A stretch of DNA of 64,000 bases. Origin: an uncultured Bacteroidales bacterium. Lineage in GTDB: Bacteria; Bacteroidota; Bacteroidia; Bacteroidales; Paludibacteraceae. Positions 27,261 to 36,316 of the stretch are shown one piece after another. Below the pieces are notes generated by a model, which was not told the DNA's origin, made no database searches, and was given only the letters and a program-made list of their open reading frames with translations. The position numbers and the translations under genes were made by a program. How positions within the stretch are numbered: the first letter of the stretch is position 1; every line of letters starts with the position of its first letter. The stretch is taken from positions 60,750 to 124,749 of the forward strand of contig CAKVEC010000007.1 in assembly GCA_934728255.1 (NCBI GenBank). Reading direction: 5' to 3'.

Positions 27261-27440
27261 TGCATAAGGTGTATAAAAACCACCGCATAAAGGGTCATGT
27301 CGTTGCCGTCTGCTTTAAGGAGTTCTACTCAGCCCACTGTGCTTCGTCTCGCTACGGTGCTCAGTGTGCTACGCGCACCCGCCTTACGCTTCACGTTGCC
27401 GTAATTTATATTATGAGGTTAGGCATTAATATTCCGCATA
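27258..27440. repeat. Iteron element B2 (TCGTTGCCGTC type), interrupted
   Basis: Starts like element D (TGCATAAGGTGTATAAAAAC, then CACCGC) and ends like it (CGTTGCCGTAA then ATTATGAGGT), but between the first unit (27300-27310) and last unit (27393-27403) lie about 82 bp of unrelated, GC-richer DNA instead of tandem units. I read it as a D-type element whose core was replaced or interrupted. Confidence 0.7.
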
Positions 27441-27455
27441 GGAGACGGCTGCCTG

Positions 27456-27492
27456 ATAAAAACAAAGGCGGGCTGCCCGAAAGCAGTCCGCC
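27456..27492 (-). terminator. Terminator of the large surface-protein gene
   Basis: 10-bp stem (27467-27476 with 27483-27492, one G-U) followed on the minus strand by TTTGTTTTT. Confidence 0.8.
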
Positions 27493-27516
27493 CGATGTAT
27501 TCGCTATGTATGGCAA

Positions 27517-30500
27517 TTATTTCAGCATCTCGATACGTTGCCCGAGGGCATTGTAGATGATACCGTTGCGCAAAATATACACTTGCCCGTTGCGGATAAA
27601 CTTGATGGCCAAGTCGGTAGCAGCGCCCGTGGTCGGCAGAGCAGAAGGCACTTTGCCATTGGCTTTAACCATAAAGTTATCCATATTGGTGGCTTGTCCA
27701 TACTCGCTACGTCCCAAGATAGTAATGTTCTGCACGCCGGCTTGAGGGATAGTAAACTTGTACGTGTACCAGCCCTTTTCCGTTTCCGTCGGTACATTGA
27801 TACCATATCCCTCTATCTGACGGGGGACAAAGCCCAATGTATCCGTACCGGCAATGATATATACACCCTCGGTCGGTTTGTTGGAACCCGAATGGCGATC
27901 TACATCCAAGTAGAAATCATACGCCTCTGCCTCAGGGATATCCATTGCAGGCAGTACCAGACGTGTGTACGTAGTTGCAGTCTGATCTTGCAGTTGCAAA
28001 CAATTCGTCTGATTGCCGTCTCGGTTAGCATCTATGGCAAATAATTTATTTCCACTACCGGATATATGTTCGTTAATCCAACAAGGATGGCTGAATATGC
28101 CTTTCTCAAAGCCTTCAAAGTCTTCTATCCACGGGAAATTGGTGATTGTACCACACTCGGTGGAAAATGATAATGATCCTGTATAGATGTCCGCCGACTC
28201 CTCGCCGTCCGTGCAAACGGTTACGATGGTAACTTTCAGGTTGTTGTACATACTGGATGCATTGAGATTGCGGAGCACGAGCACCGTATCATTGACCATA
28301 CCGTCATGCAACACATTCGTACCTTGCATAATGTTTACACGATAACTTGCACCATCGTTCTTTGTATCCCATGCAATACGGGCGGTATCCAGACCTACGG
28401 CACTGACACGTACATTCTCTACAGGGAAGCAACTCGGGATCTTGCGGAACGAAGCATCGTCGAAGAATATCTGCCCCTGGTTTGCCCAAGCCTTGAGAAT
28501 CACATACTGGCTACCTGCTGCAGGCAACGTGAACTTGTATTGTGTATAAGTGGTTGTCGGCTTGAATACACCGATTCTGGTTGCACCATCCAGCGATTGC
28601 TTCTCGGTATTGTAGAATACCTCTACACTGTCGGGATACCATGTATTATTGACCGTATTGATACGCGACCAGATAGCCAACTCATATGCATCTGCCTCTG
28701 GAATAACCACTTCGGGGAATGCGAATGAACTGCGATAATAGTAACTACTGCTGTGAACACCATACATATACAGGTACTGACTACCCGAGTGAACACCAAG
28801 CGAATTGGCGTTTGAAGGAATGAGGCGATAGTTGGAAGCACCCTCGCAAACCTCAGAAACAACACATTTCGGCATAGTATAGACTGTGGAAGATTCGTAT
28901 GCATAGCCCTCTTCTTCCTCAAAGCCTACATTGTAAGGGAACGTAGTAACAGCACCTGCGCAATCGGTAATCCATTGCAGGTTGGCGGTAAGAGTATCTA
29001 CGGCTTCGCCTGCGGCACAACGTGCCACGACGCTTACCTCATAGTTGTAGATATGCGATGCAGCCAGTCCGTCCAATACGCAGAAAGTATCGGCAACCTG
29101 CTTGGTGATGGTATCGTTGCCACGGAAGATAACGGTATAGCCCGCATCTGCCAAGCCCGACCAAGCCACGGTAGCACTATTGGCAGTGCTGAGCGAGTCG
29201 ATCACGTGCAGGTCGGTTGCCATATCGCAGACAGGCACCTCACGCACTTTGATGTCATCAATATAGGCTGCTGTACTTGAATACGATGCCGCAAAGCGGA
29301 AACCGAAATGCGGGTTCACTACATCTTCGGGGACAGCCAAAGTAACTTTGATCTCCTCCCATGTATCCGAGGATTTTGGAGTGTAAGTGGCAATGGTCTT
29401 CCATGTCGATTTGTCAGCCGCATCGGTCAGATAGCCGACTTCCAATTTCTTGCTCGTCTCGTACAACTTGTACCAGAATACCAGTTGCTTGCCGGCAGCA
29501 TTCTTCATATCGGGAAGCAAAGCATAAGCCGCAGCGTCGCTACCGGATGTCAGTGCCATTACCATACCATGACTACCCGTGTGGTAAGCCTTCTTAGAAC
29601 CATACGAAGAGGGGGTATAACTATTTGCCACGAATACCGATGCATTTCCGCCTTGGTTGGCATCCAGTATATTCCAGCAGAGCGGACCGTCGGAGGTGCT
29701 GCTGCCGGTAGGCATAGCCTCGAAGCCCTCGTTCCACGGGAAAGCGGTGATAACCTCGCACTCGGTGGTGAAAGACAACTGTCCTTCATATTTCTCGGCA
29801 GCCTCTACGCCGTCGCATACGGCAGCGACAGTAACATCGAGCGTATATTTGGTGGCAGGCGTCAGGTTCTCTATCAATACCGACGGAGTGGTTGCCTGCG
29901 CATTGAGCAATGTATCCTTGCCGTTCTTTACCACTACATTCCATGTATTTTCCTCGTATGCTTTTTTCCATGCGAGTTTGGCACCGGTGGTGGCAACATC
30001 GCTGATCTCTGCCGATTTTACCTTGCGGCAGTTGGGCAGCATACGCAATGTAAGATCGTCCAGATATGTATCACCACTGATTTGGTGGTCGATGTACAGG
30101 AGAATATAATTTACACCCTCCAAGGTCAGAATCGGGTCGAACTCATAATGCACATAGTCGCTCTTCAGTTTGCCGGTGCCTCCAATACGGGTTGCGCCCT
30201 CCAAAGAAGCCTGATTGTTGATATAAACAACTATCGAGTCGGAACTATTGCCTTCAACCCAAAAATCCAAACCTATTTCCTGACCTGCGCTGAAAGTCAT
30301 AGCCGGTAGCGCAAACAGCACTTTCGGTCTGTCGTTGCTTGAGTTAGGTATTGTCAGGTACTGACTACCCGAATGAGCGCGATACGAACTTTGCTGAATC
30401 TGCCATATATATCCCGAACTGCCGCCTACACGCTCGTTTACCCAACAGATATGCTTATCGGCATCCCAGTAAGCATCCTCATTCGGACTAAACGATTCGT

Positions 30501-33081
30501 TCTCGTCGTCTGCCTCAAACGAGGTAAAGAGCAGCGTGTCGCCGGGAGCGGCTGCAGTATGGTTTGCAGGTTCGCAGGTAGTAGTAAAGATCAGCGTTCC
30601 CGTCAGAGTCTCCACGCTTGGCATCTCATCGCACACCGAGTTGATCGTAATGCTGAAGGTATCGGTAGTGGCAGGCTCAAGCCCGTCCAACGTGAAAGCG
30701 GGCGTATTATCCACCGTTTCCTCGAAATAGACAGTCTGGCTGTTGTTCACTGCCACTATCTGCCATTGGGTCTCGTTCTTGCCCGGTGTCCAACCGAATG
30801 TGGCTTGGCGAGCCTCCACGTCGCCTAATACCAACTTAGTCGGCGGCAAGCATGCAGGTTCGGGAGAGATCAAGATATTGTCCACCAAAACCGAACCATA
30901 GTTATATGCTTCGATCAGCACGTAATAGTTTCCGCGGAAGGTCTCCAGACTGAAGCGGTAGAATTGGTAATCCGCAGCCAAATTCTCGATCTTCCCCAAG
31001 CGAGTAGCACCCGTCAGGGTCGGATTGGCATTAATATACACAATCAAACTGTCGTCTGCACTATAGGACGATTTATAACCGGTTTTTACATACAGGCTTA
31101 TTTCCGAACCTTCGGGTACCTCCATTTGCGGAGTTACCAGAACGGAAGATTTGGTATTGTTAGACAAACCATTCAGATAAGCCGCCATAGCACCTTTGTA
31201 AGCACTACCGGACTGCACTTGCCACGTGGTGGTTGTACTGCCCTTGCCTGCGAAAGTATCCCAACACGGAACATCCGTAAAACTCTGCTTGTCGCGGTAT
31301 TGCTCAAAATCCAGCAGGATCGAATCGCGGACGGCTGTCAGAAGTGCACACTCGGTGGCAAACGACAAAGTAGTGGTAGCCACTTCCGCTTTGTCACCAT
31401 TGCCGCAATCGGATTGTATGTGTATTATATATGTATATTCGGTAGAATGGGTCAAGCCGCTGATAGTAAACGACGGAGTGCCACTCACTTGGGTTGTAAC
31501 CGTATCCGTCTCACCCTGTCGTACATATTTAACAGCCCATTGGGTCTCGTCTCCACCCGCGCTCCAACCTATGGTAGCCGTTGTCAGGTTGGCAGAAGCG
31601 ATATGTATTCTTTTAGCAGGCAAACAAGCAGGCAGATAATCTACGGCAATATCATCGACATAACCATTCGATGAGGAAGAACCGGTACCTGCAAACTTAA
31701 TGGCAATATAATTGTGCGTAGCAGGTACATTATTCAGATAGATTTTGGCTAATGTATACGATGTCTCTTGCGCCAGCGTATCTACAGCCACAAAAGTCTT
31801 TGCGTCCGCAGGGTCGCTCATCACACCCACCACAAATTTCGGATACTTGTACGTGTTACCATAACTTGTATAATCCTTCGAGCCGTTTCTGTAGTAGAAC
31901 GAAACCTGCAATTGGTTTGCATTGACTGCCAACGTAGGCAGAATAGCAATCTGCTCATTGCTGCTACCATAAAAATTCAAGTAGCCTTTACCTTTGTGGG
32001 CAGATGTACTCCAACCGCCATCATCGGTTTTGACATACGGATAACCACCGTATTGTACACCATTCCAGCAATACGGCATTACGTTGTTTCCTGCAGGCAT
32101 AGTACCCTCAAAGTCCTCAGTATAGGGGACAGACTGCAATGCGCAATCGGTATGGAAAGCCGTTCGAGCCCAAGCACCAGCACCCTCTTCGCACACCGCA
32201 CGTACATAAGCGACATAATCAGAATTAGCAGAGAGACCCGAAGCCGAAATCTCTGTCAATGTAGTACGTTGTGCCTTGCTCTCGTCAAGAGAAGCATCAG
32301 CAGCAAGCACCATATAATCATAGCCAAGCACCCCCGTTGCTACAGTCCACGTAACCTTTGCCGAGTTGTTGGTAATCTCCGAAACAACAGGGGCTGCCAT
32401 ATCTACGCAGGCTTTCTTGCTGACGAATATATTATCTACGGCAGCAGCCGGATCATCTCCCGAACCGTCATCATTTATCCAAATAAACACCAAATTATAA
32501 TCTCCCGCTTGGGATATAGCAAAATCCACATTTTCAGTTATCCACGATGAAGTCTTGCAATATATCCACGAATAATACGTACTATATGGCTTTGTCGCAT
32601 TAAATCGGATATAACCCGCATTTTTTATTTGAGTATCGGTTGCTTTAATTGCAAAGCCACTAATGGTTCCCATCTTAGAAGTAGAATTATCCACTCCTTC
32701 CAGCGACACACTTGACGGAACAATCAGCACTTGCATTCCATCATAACTACCCTCACCTTGACCTAACCAATCAAACGAGAGATTGTAATCATACGCTTCG
32801 AAATGGAAAGTGCGATAAGCAAAAGATGTGGTACTTTTGTTAGTGGTATATTTGTTTGACGTTCCTCCGTCGTTGCTGATATACAACGCATTGGAACCTC
32901 CGTGGTTGGCAGCAGAGCCGATACACCACTGGTTAACCGTAGCATTGGCGAACTGCCACGAAGCATTGTCGGTCGCATCTTCAAACCCCGTAGAGTATGG
33001 CAGCGACGTAGCCGTCTGCGCCATCATCCCCACAGAGAAGAAAACCGACAACAAGAACAAAAAGAGTCTGTTTTGCCTCAT
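27517..33081 (-). CDS. Giant secreted multidomain protein (choice-of-anchor J / fibronectin III repeats)
   Basis: 1,854 residues with a signal peptide ending MMAQ. Seven beta-sandwich modules of the cleaved-adhesin/choice-of-anchor J type open with similar phrases (STGFED, TEDFEG, LLDFEQ, FTSFEA, NEGFEA, NVGFEE, IEDFEG), alternating with six fibronectin-III-like modules (for example AKVTWTVATGVLGYDYMVLA and TIGWSAGGDETQWAVKYV). The end, NGQVYILRNGIIYNALGQRI, fits a short Por-type sorting tail. It is probably displayed on or released from the surface and may bind glycans or proteins; no catalytic domain is visible. It has its own promoter and terminator. Confidence 0.88.
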   Translation of the reverse strand: MRQNRLFLFLLSVFFSVGMMAQTATSLPYSTGFEDATDNASWQFANATVNQWCIGSAANHGGSNALYISNDGGTSNKYTTNKSTTSFAYRTFHFEAYDYNLSFDWLGQGEGSYDGMQVLIVPSSVSLEGVDNSTSKMGTISGFAIKATDTQIKNAGYIRFNATKPYSTYYSWIYCKTSSWITENVDFAISQAGDYNLVFIWINDDGSGDDPAAAVDNIFVSKKACVDMAAPVVSEITNNSAKVTWTVATGVLGYDYMVLAADASLDESKAQRTTLTEISASGLSANSDYVAYVRAVCEEGAGAWARTAFHTDCALQSVPYTEDFEGTMPAGNNVMPYCWNGVQYGGYPYVKTDDGGWSTSAHKGKGYLNFYGSSNEQIAILPTLAVNANQLQVSFYYRNGSKDYTSYGNTYKYPKFVVGVMSDPADAKTFVAVDTLAQETSYTLAKIYLNNVPATHNYIAIKFAGTGSSSSNGYVDDIAVDYLPACLPAKRIHIASANLTTATIGWSAGGDETQWAVKYVRQGETDTVTTQVSGTPSFTISGLTHSTEYTYIIHIQSDCGNGDKAEVATTTLSFATECALLTAVRDSILLDFEQYRDKQSFTDVPCWDTFAGKGSTTTTWQVQSGSAYKGAMAAYLNGLSNNTKSSVLVTPQMEVPEGSEISLYVKTGYKSSYSADDSLIVYINANPTLTGATRLGKIENLAADYQFYRFSLETFRGNYYVLIEAYNYGSVLVDNILISPEPACLPPTKLVLGDVEARQATFGWTPGKNETQWQIVAVNNSQTVYFEETVDNTPAFTLDGLEPATTDTFSITINSVCDEMPSVETLTGTLIFTTTCEPANHTAAAPGDTLLFTSFEADDENESFSPNEDAYWDADKHICWVNERVGGSSGYIWQIQQSSYRAHSGSQYLTIPNSSNDRPKVLFALPAMTFSAGQEIGLDFWVEGNSSDSIVVYINNQASLEGATRIGGTGKLKSDYVHYEFDPILTLEGVNYILLYIDHQISGDTYLDDLTLRMLPNCRKVKSAEISDVATTGAKLAWKKAYEENTWNVVVKNGKDTLLNAQATTPSVLIENLTPATKYTLDVTVAAVCDGVEAAEKYEGQLSFTTECEVITAFPWNEGFEAMPTGSSTSDGPLCWNILDANQGGNASVFVANSYTPSSYGSKKAYHTGSHGMVMALTSGSDAAAYALLPDMKNAAGKQLVFWYKLYETSKKLEVGYLTDAADKSTWKTIATYTPKSSDTWEEIKVTLAVPEDVVNPHFGFRFAASYSSTAAYIDDIKVREVPVCDMATDLHVIDSLSTANSATVAWSGLADAGYTVIFRGNDTITKQVADTFCVLDGLAASHIYNYEVSVVARCAAGEAVDTLTANLQWITDCAGAVTTFPYNVGFEEEEGYAYESSTVYTMPKCVVSEVCEGASNYRLIPSNANSLGVHSGSQYLYMYGVHSSSYYYRSSFAFPEVVIPEADAYELAIWSRINTVNNTWYPDSVEVFYNTEKQSLDGATRIGVFKPTTTYTQYKFTLPAAGSQYVILKAWANQGQIFFDDASFRKIPSCFPVENVRVSAVGLDTARIAWDTKNDGASYRVNIMQGTNVLHDGMVNDTVLVLRNLNASSMYNNLKVTIVTVCTDGEESADIYTGSLSFSTECGTITNFPWIEDFEGFEKGIFSHPCWINEHISGSGNKLFAIDANRDGNQTNCLQLQDQTATTYTRLVLPAMDIPEAEAYDFYLDVDRHSGSNKPTEGVYIIAGTDTLGFVPRQIEGYGINVPTETEKGWYTYKFTIPQAGVQNITILGRSEYGQATNMDNFMVKANGKVPSALPTTGAATDLAIKFIRNGQVYILRNGIIYNALGQRIEMLK

Positions 33082-33228
33082 AAGAATAGAATTTTAGTTA
33101 GTAAATATATTTGTTTATCTGATTCGGAGAAAGGAGTATATAACTCAAAGGCACATTATCACAGCAAAAAACACAGCAAAAATTCGCCGTTTTGCCAAAA
33201 CATTATACTTTTTCTGACTAAATCGTGG

Positions 33229-33259
33229 CAAAATTACTGCAAAATTTCCATTTATGCAA
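33229..33259 (-). promoter_or_regulatory. Promoter for the 27517-33081 surface protein
   Basis: Minus strand TAATTTTG (33229-33236) and TTG (33257-33259), 20-bp gap; leader of about 150 nt. Confidence 0.75.
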
Positions 33260-33391
33260 CACTTCCGCATAAATATACGCCAAAAAGTCATATTTGTCGG
33301 ATTATTACTTACTTTTTGTGCATAATCCGCATAACTATGAAGATTCAATGGTTTTTCTATCTTTCTATTTTGCTATCTTTCTACAACCAAG

Positions 33392-33422
33392 TTGCGTATA
33401 TCGCAAAAAAGCAGTAACTTTG
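33392..33422 (+). promoter_or_regulatory. Promoter for glycosyltransferase 33462
   Basis: TTG (33392-33394), 20 bp, TAACTTTG (33415-33422); start codon 39 bp downstream. Confidence 0.8.
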
Positions 33423-33461
33423 CAGGCAAATAAAAAAGCATACACATAAAAAGCATACACA

Positions 33462-34427
33462 ATGAATATATCCATAGTTGTTCCCCTTTTCAACGAAGCA
33501 GAATCGCTACCGAAACTCTATGAATGGATAGCCCGCGTGATGTATGAGAATCATTTCTCATACGAAATCATCTTTGTCAACGACGGCAGTACCGACCATT
33601 CGTGGCAGGTGATCGAAGATCTGAAAAAGCAAGCCGATGCCGGCAAACAAGGCGAAATACACGGTATCTGCTTCCGACGCAACTATGGCAAGTCGGCAGC
33701 GTTGTACTGCGGTTTCCGTGCCGCACAAGGCGATGTGGTCATCACTATGGATGCCGACCTGCAAGACTCGCCCGATGAGATACCCGAACTATACCGGATG
33801 ATTACAGAAGAGGGATTTGACCTTGTCTCGGGCTGGAAAAAGAAACGTTATGACAACAAACTAACCAAGAACCTTCCCAGCAAACTATTCAACGCCACGG
33901 CACGCAAGGTTACAGGTATTCCGCTACACGATATGAACTGCGGACTGAAAGCCTATCGCAAGGAGGTGGTGAAGAACATAGAAGTCTTCTCCGAGATGCA
34001 CCGTTATATCCCCTATCTGGCAAAGAATGCCGGTTTCACCAAGATCGGCGAGAAAGTGGTGGTACACCACAAGCGCGAGTTCGGCGTGTCCAAATTTGGT
34101 ATGAACCGCTTTATCAACGGCTATCTGGATTTGATGACGCTATGGTTCCTCAACAAGTTCGGCAAGCAGCCGATGCACTTCTTCGGTCTCATCGGATCAC
34201 TGATGTTCTTTATCGGTTTCGTGGCAATTATCGTGGTGGCAGCCATGAAACTGCACGCTCTCACGCACGGCGTACACGCTATGCTGCTTGGTACCAATCC
34301 CTATTTCCACATCGCCATCCTGATGATGATACTCGGCTGTATGCTTTTCCTGGCAGGTTTCCTCGGCGAACTGATCATCCGCAACTCCCAGTCCCGCAAC
34401 GACTATCTGATCAAAGAAGAGATTTAG
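33462..34427 (+). CDS. Family 2 glycosyltransferase, polyprenyl-phosphate sugar transferase (ArnC/GtrB/DPM1 type)
   Basis: 321 residues. The GT-A core has IVVPLFNEAESLPKLYEW, the DxD region MDADLQDSPDEIPEL (near residue 98) and HDMNCGLKAYRKEV, all typical of enzymes that load a sugar onto polyprenyl phosphate. Two C-terminal membrane helices (about 235-262 and 277-303) anchor it to the inner membrane, as in GtrB and ArnC. The sugar is not predictable. It stands alone, with a consensus promoter before it and a convergent terminator after it. Confidence 0.92.
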   Translation: MNISIVVPLFNEAESLPKLYEWIARVMYENHFSYEIIFVNDGSTDHSWQVIEDLKKQADAGKQGEIHGICFRRNYGKSAALYCGFRAAQGDVVITMDADLQDSPDEIPELYRMITEEGFDLVSGWKKKRYDNKLTKNLPSKLFNATARKVTGIPLHDMNCGLKAYRKEVVKNIEVFSEMHRYIPYLAKNAGFTKIGEKVVVHHKREFGVSKFGMNRFINGYLDLMTLWFLNKFGKQPMHFFGLIGSLMFFIGFVAIIVVAAMKLHALTHGVHAMLLGTNPYFHIAILMMILGCMLFLAGFLGELIIRNSQSRNDYLIKEEI

Positions 34428-34451
34428 TCCGTATTCAACATAATAAAAAGC

Positions 34452-34489
34452 AACCGGCTGCCTGTATATCATATCACAGGCAGCCGGTT
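34452..34489. terminator. Bidirectional terminator
   Basis: Perfect 14-bp inverted repeat AACCGGCTGCCTGT / ACAGGCAGCCGGTT with a 10-nt loop and TTTT after it, between convergent genes. Confidence 0.85.
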
Positions 34490-34512
34490 TTGTGTTGGTA
34501 CATTTGGGAATA

Positions 34513-35022
34513 TCAGAGCAATGTCTTGACCTCTTCTTTGAGGGCGGAGAGGGCAACGGAATTGGGGGTAGTGCCATTGGTGGCGTAGGCGGTAATGAGG
34601 GTCTTGGCATAGTCGAGGCTGCTGCTACCCTCGGGCATAGAAGCAGCCATTGCCGTTACGAACGCCCCCATCTCGTCACGGGCGTGGATGATTTTGTCCC
34701 ACACCTCGTCGCTGACATAAATCTGCTGGCTCAGGTTGTGGTCGTACTCCAAACGGATAGTACGGAGCAGTTGCTGTTGCACTTGCGGAAGCGTCATCTC
34801 TTGGAGGTTCATATCCATAAGCATACGCTCGGGCGTGGTACGCTCAAGAAGAAGGGTCAGCCGCTCGTATGCACGCAGGCGGATAGGCGATATTTCTTTC
34901 TGCGAGAGGCGTTTCAGTTCCCATAGACGTTTCTCCTGCTCGTTGTTGAACAGTTTGTGCATTACCAACCAGGTAGCCAACAGCACAATCAGTGCCGGTA
35001 TCGAATAAGCGAGTATCTCCAT
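34513..35022 (-). CDS. Membrane-anchored protein of unknown function (conserved Bacteroidetes family)
   Basis: 169 residues: one N-terminal membrane helix (SIPALIVLLATWLVMHKLF) then a helical cytoplasmic part with RLRAYERLTLLLERTTPERM and EMTLPQVQQQLLRTIRLEYDHN. I recognise this as a small family widespread in Bacteroidetes without known function. It lies 88 bp downstream of aroC on the same strand and may be co-transcribed. Confidence 0.75.
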   Translation of the reverse strand: MEILAYSIPALIVLLATWLVMHKLFNNEQEKRLWELKRLSQKEISPIRLRAYERLTLLLERTTPERMLMDMNLQEMTLPQVQQQLLRTIRLEYDHNLSQQIYVSDEVWDKIIHARDEMGAFVTAMAASMPEGSSSLDYAKTLITAYATNGTTPNSVALSALKEEVKTLL

Positions 35023-35110
35023 TTCTTTTAATTATGAATTATGATTGCAAAGATAGTACAAAATTAGGGAACCTGCAAATCCGGTTCTTTATTCTTTGTT
35101 CTTTGTCCCC

Positions 35111-36010
35111 TTACAGCATATCGGCGAGGGTGAGAGCGGTCATGGCTTCGACGACGGGGACGGCACGGGTAGCGACACAGGCATCGTGGCGACCCGGGAC
35201 GGTACGGGCAATGCTGGGCGTGGGCTTGAAGACGCAGCGGAAAGAGATCGGTGTGCCGTCGGCAATGCCGCCCGATATACCGCCTGAGATAGCATTGGCT
35301 TCACTGCCACGCAGCGCAATACCCTCAAAGCCCGTGCCGTAGTCGAAACCCTTGCAGGCATTGATACTCATCATGGCAAAGGCAAGGTGGGCTTGCAGTT
35401 TGTCGAAGATCGGTTCACCCGTGCCGACAGGTACCCCCGTAACCGTACAACGGATGATACCACCGATAGAGTCGCCGTCGGCACGCACAGTGCGGATAAC
35501 CTCCTCGAAATACTCGGGACGGGTCTCTGTACCGACCTGTATGAGTTCGGCGCGGATATGAATGCCTTTGGCACGCAGTATCTGTTTGGCGATACAACCC
35601 GCCACCACACGTGCGGCAGTCTCGCGTGCGGAAGCACGTCCGCCGCCGCGCCAGTCGCGAATACCATATTTCTGCTGATAGACGCGGTCGGCATGCCCGG
35701 AACGATAGTTATTTTTGAGCCATTCGTAGTCCTCCGGGCGGGCATCACGGTTGCGTATTAGGAATGCGATGGGCGTGCCGAGGGTAACGCCGTCCAACAC
35801 CCCGCTTAGCCACTCCACCTCATCGGGCTCATGCTTGGCACGCTCGGAGGCACCGGCAACACCCTGCCCCGACCGGCGCAGCAGTTCGCTGCGGACAAGG
35901 TCAAAATCGACATGCAAGCCCGACGGAACCCCGTCGAGCACCCCGCCGACAGCCGCTCCATGCGACTCTCCGAAAGAGGTAAAAACGAAATGCGAACCAA
36001 ATGAGTTCAT
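35111..36010 (-). CDS. aroC: Chorismate synthase, compact form
   Basis: 299 residues from ATG 36010; an upstream extension to 36085 is unlikely. It makes chorismate from EPSP using reduced FMN. Family motifs are intact: GSHFVFTSFGESHG, YRSGHADRVYQQKYGIRDWRGGGRASARET, AFAMMSINACKGFDYGTGFE and GRHDACVATRAVPVVEAM. Typical AroC is about 350-390 residues. The shortfall is mainly after the RGSEAN segment, where the usual ~30-residue NN...GG loop is absent, and in the middle (ELIQVGTE). It is probably active because the FMN/EPSP motifs remain. Confidence 0.93.
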   Translation of the reverse strand: MNSFGSHFVFTSFGESHGAAVGGVLDGVPSGLHVDFDLVRSELLRRSGQGVAGASERAKHEPDEVEWLSGVLDGVTLGTPIAFLIRNRDARPEDYEWLKNNYRSGHADRVYQQKYGIRDWRGGGRASARETAARVVAGCIAKQILRAKGIHIRAELIQVGTETRPEYFEEVIRTVRADGDSIGGIIRCTVTGVPVGTGEPIFDKLQAHLAFAMMSINACKGFDYGTGFEGIALRGSEANAISGGISGGIADGTPISFRCVFKPTPSIARTVPGRHDACVATRAVPVVEAMTALTLADML

Positions 36011-36049
36011 TGTGTATGGTTTTATAAAATCTCGCCAAACAACAGAAAT

Positions 36050-36210
36050 ATGCAGAATATGCATTATAAAAATGTATATATGCATAAAAACGATGGCTTA
36101 TCCCCCGCTCAAGGACCAATTCTTTCTACGTCCTTTCTACGTCTTTTCTACGTCTTTTCTACGTAATCGGTATTATGAAGTATGCGAATTGCATACTATG
36201 CATATTTTAC
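36050..36210. repeat. 11-bp iteron element C (CTTTCTACGTC type)
   Basis: Core 36119-36167 with four exact 11-bp steps: CTTTCTACGTC (36122), CTTTCTACGTC (36133), TTTTCTACGTC (36144), TTTTCTACGTA (36155), bounded by ATT and AAT, then CGGTATTATGA. Left flank TGCATAAAAAC and GGCTTATCC; right flank ATTGCATACTATGCATA. The promoter TTG is 87 bp after the core. Confidence 0.9.
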
Positions 36211-36253
36211 CCGGATATTCCCCGTATGTTGCTCTGCAAAATTACAACAAAAT

Positions 36254-36284
36254 TTGCGGGTGTGCAAAAAAAAGAGTAACTTTG
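36254..36284 (+). promoter_or_regulatory. Promoter for the acetylesterase gene
   Basis: TTG (36254-36256), 20 bp, TAACTTTG (36277-36284); start codon 33 bp downstream. Confidence 0.8.
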
Positions 36285-36316
36285 CACGTTTTGAAAGTAA
36301 CACTAACTGAAATTGT

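Larger units (their letters stand above)
33082..33461. other. Divergent intergenic region with two promoters
   Basis: 380 bp, AT-rich, no gene. It contains the minus promoter for the surface protein (33229-33259) and the plus promoter for the glycosyltransferase (33392-33422). A 14-bp duplication (AAAAAGCATACACA) sits in the latter's leader. Confidence 0.7.
36011..36316. other. Divergent intergenic region aroC / acetylesterase
   Basis: 306 bp with no gene. It contains iteron element C and the promoter at 36254-36284. No good minus-strand promoter for aroC was found. Confidence 0.65.

Noticed and set aside
36119..36167. CRISPR array for the tandem CTTTCTACGTC units
   Set aside because: Units are 11 bp with no spacers and no cas genes nearby.
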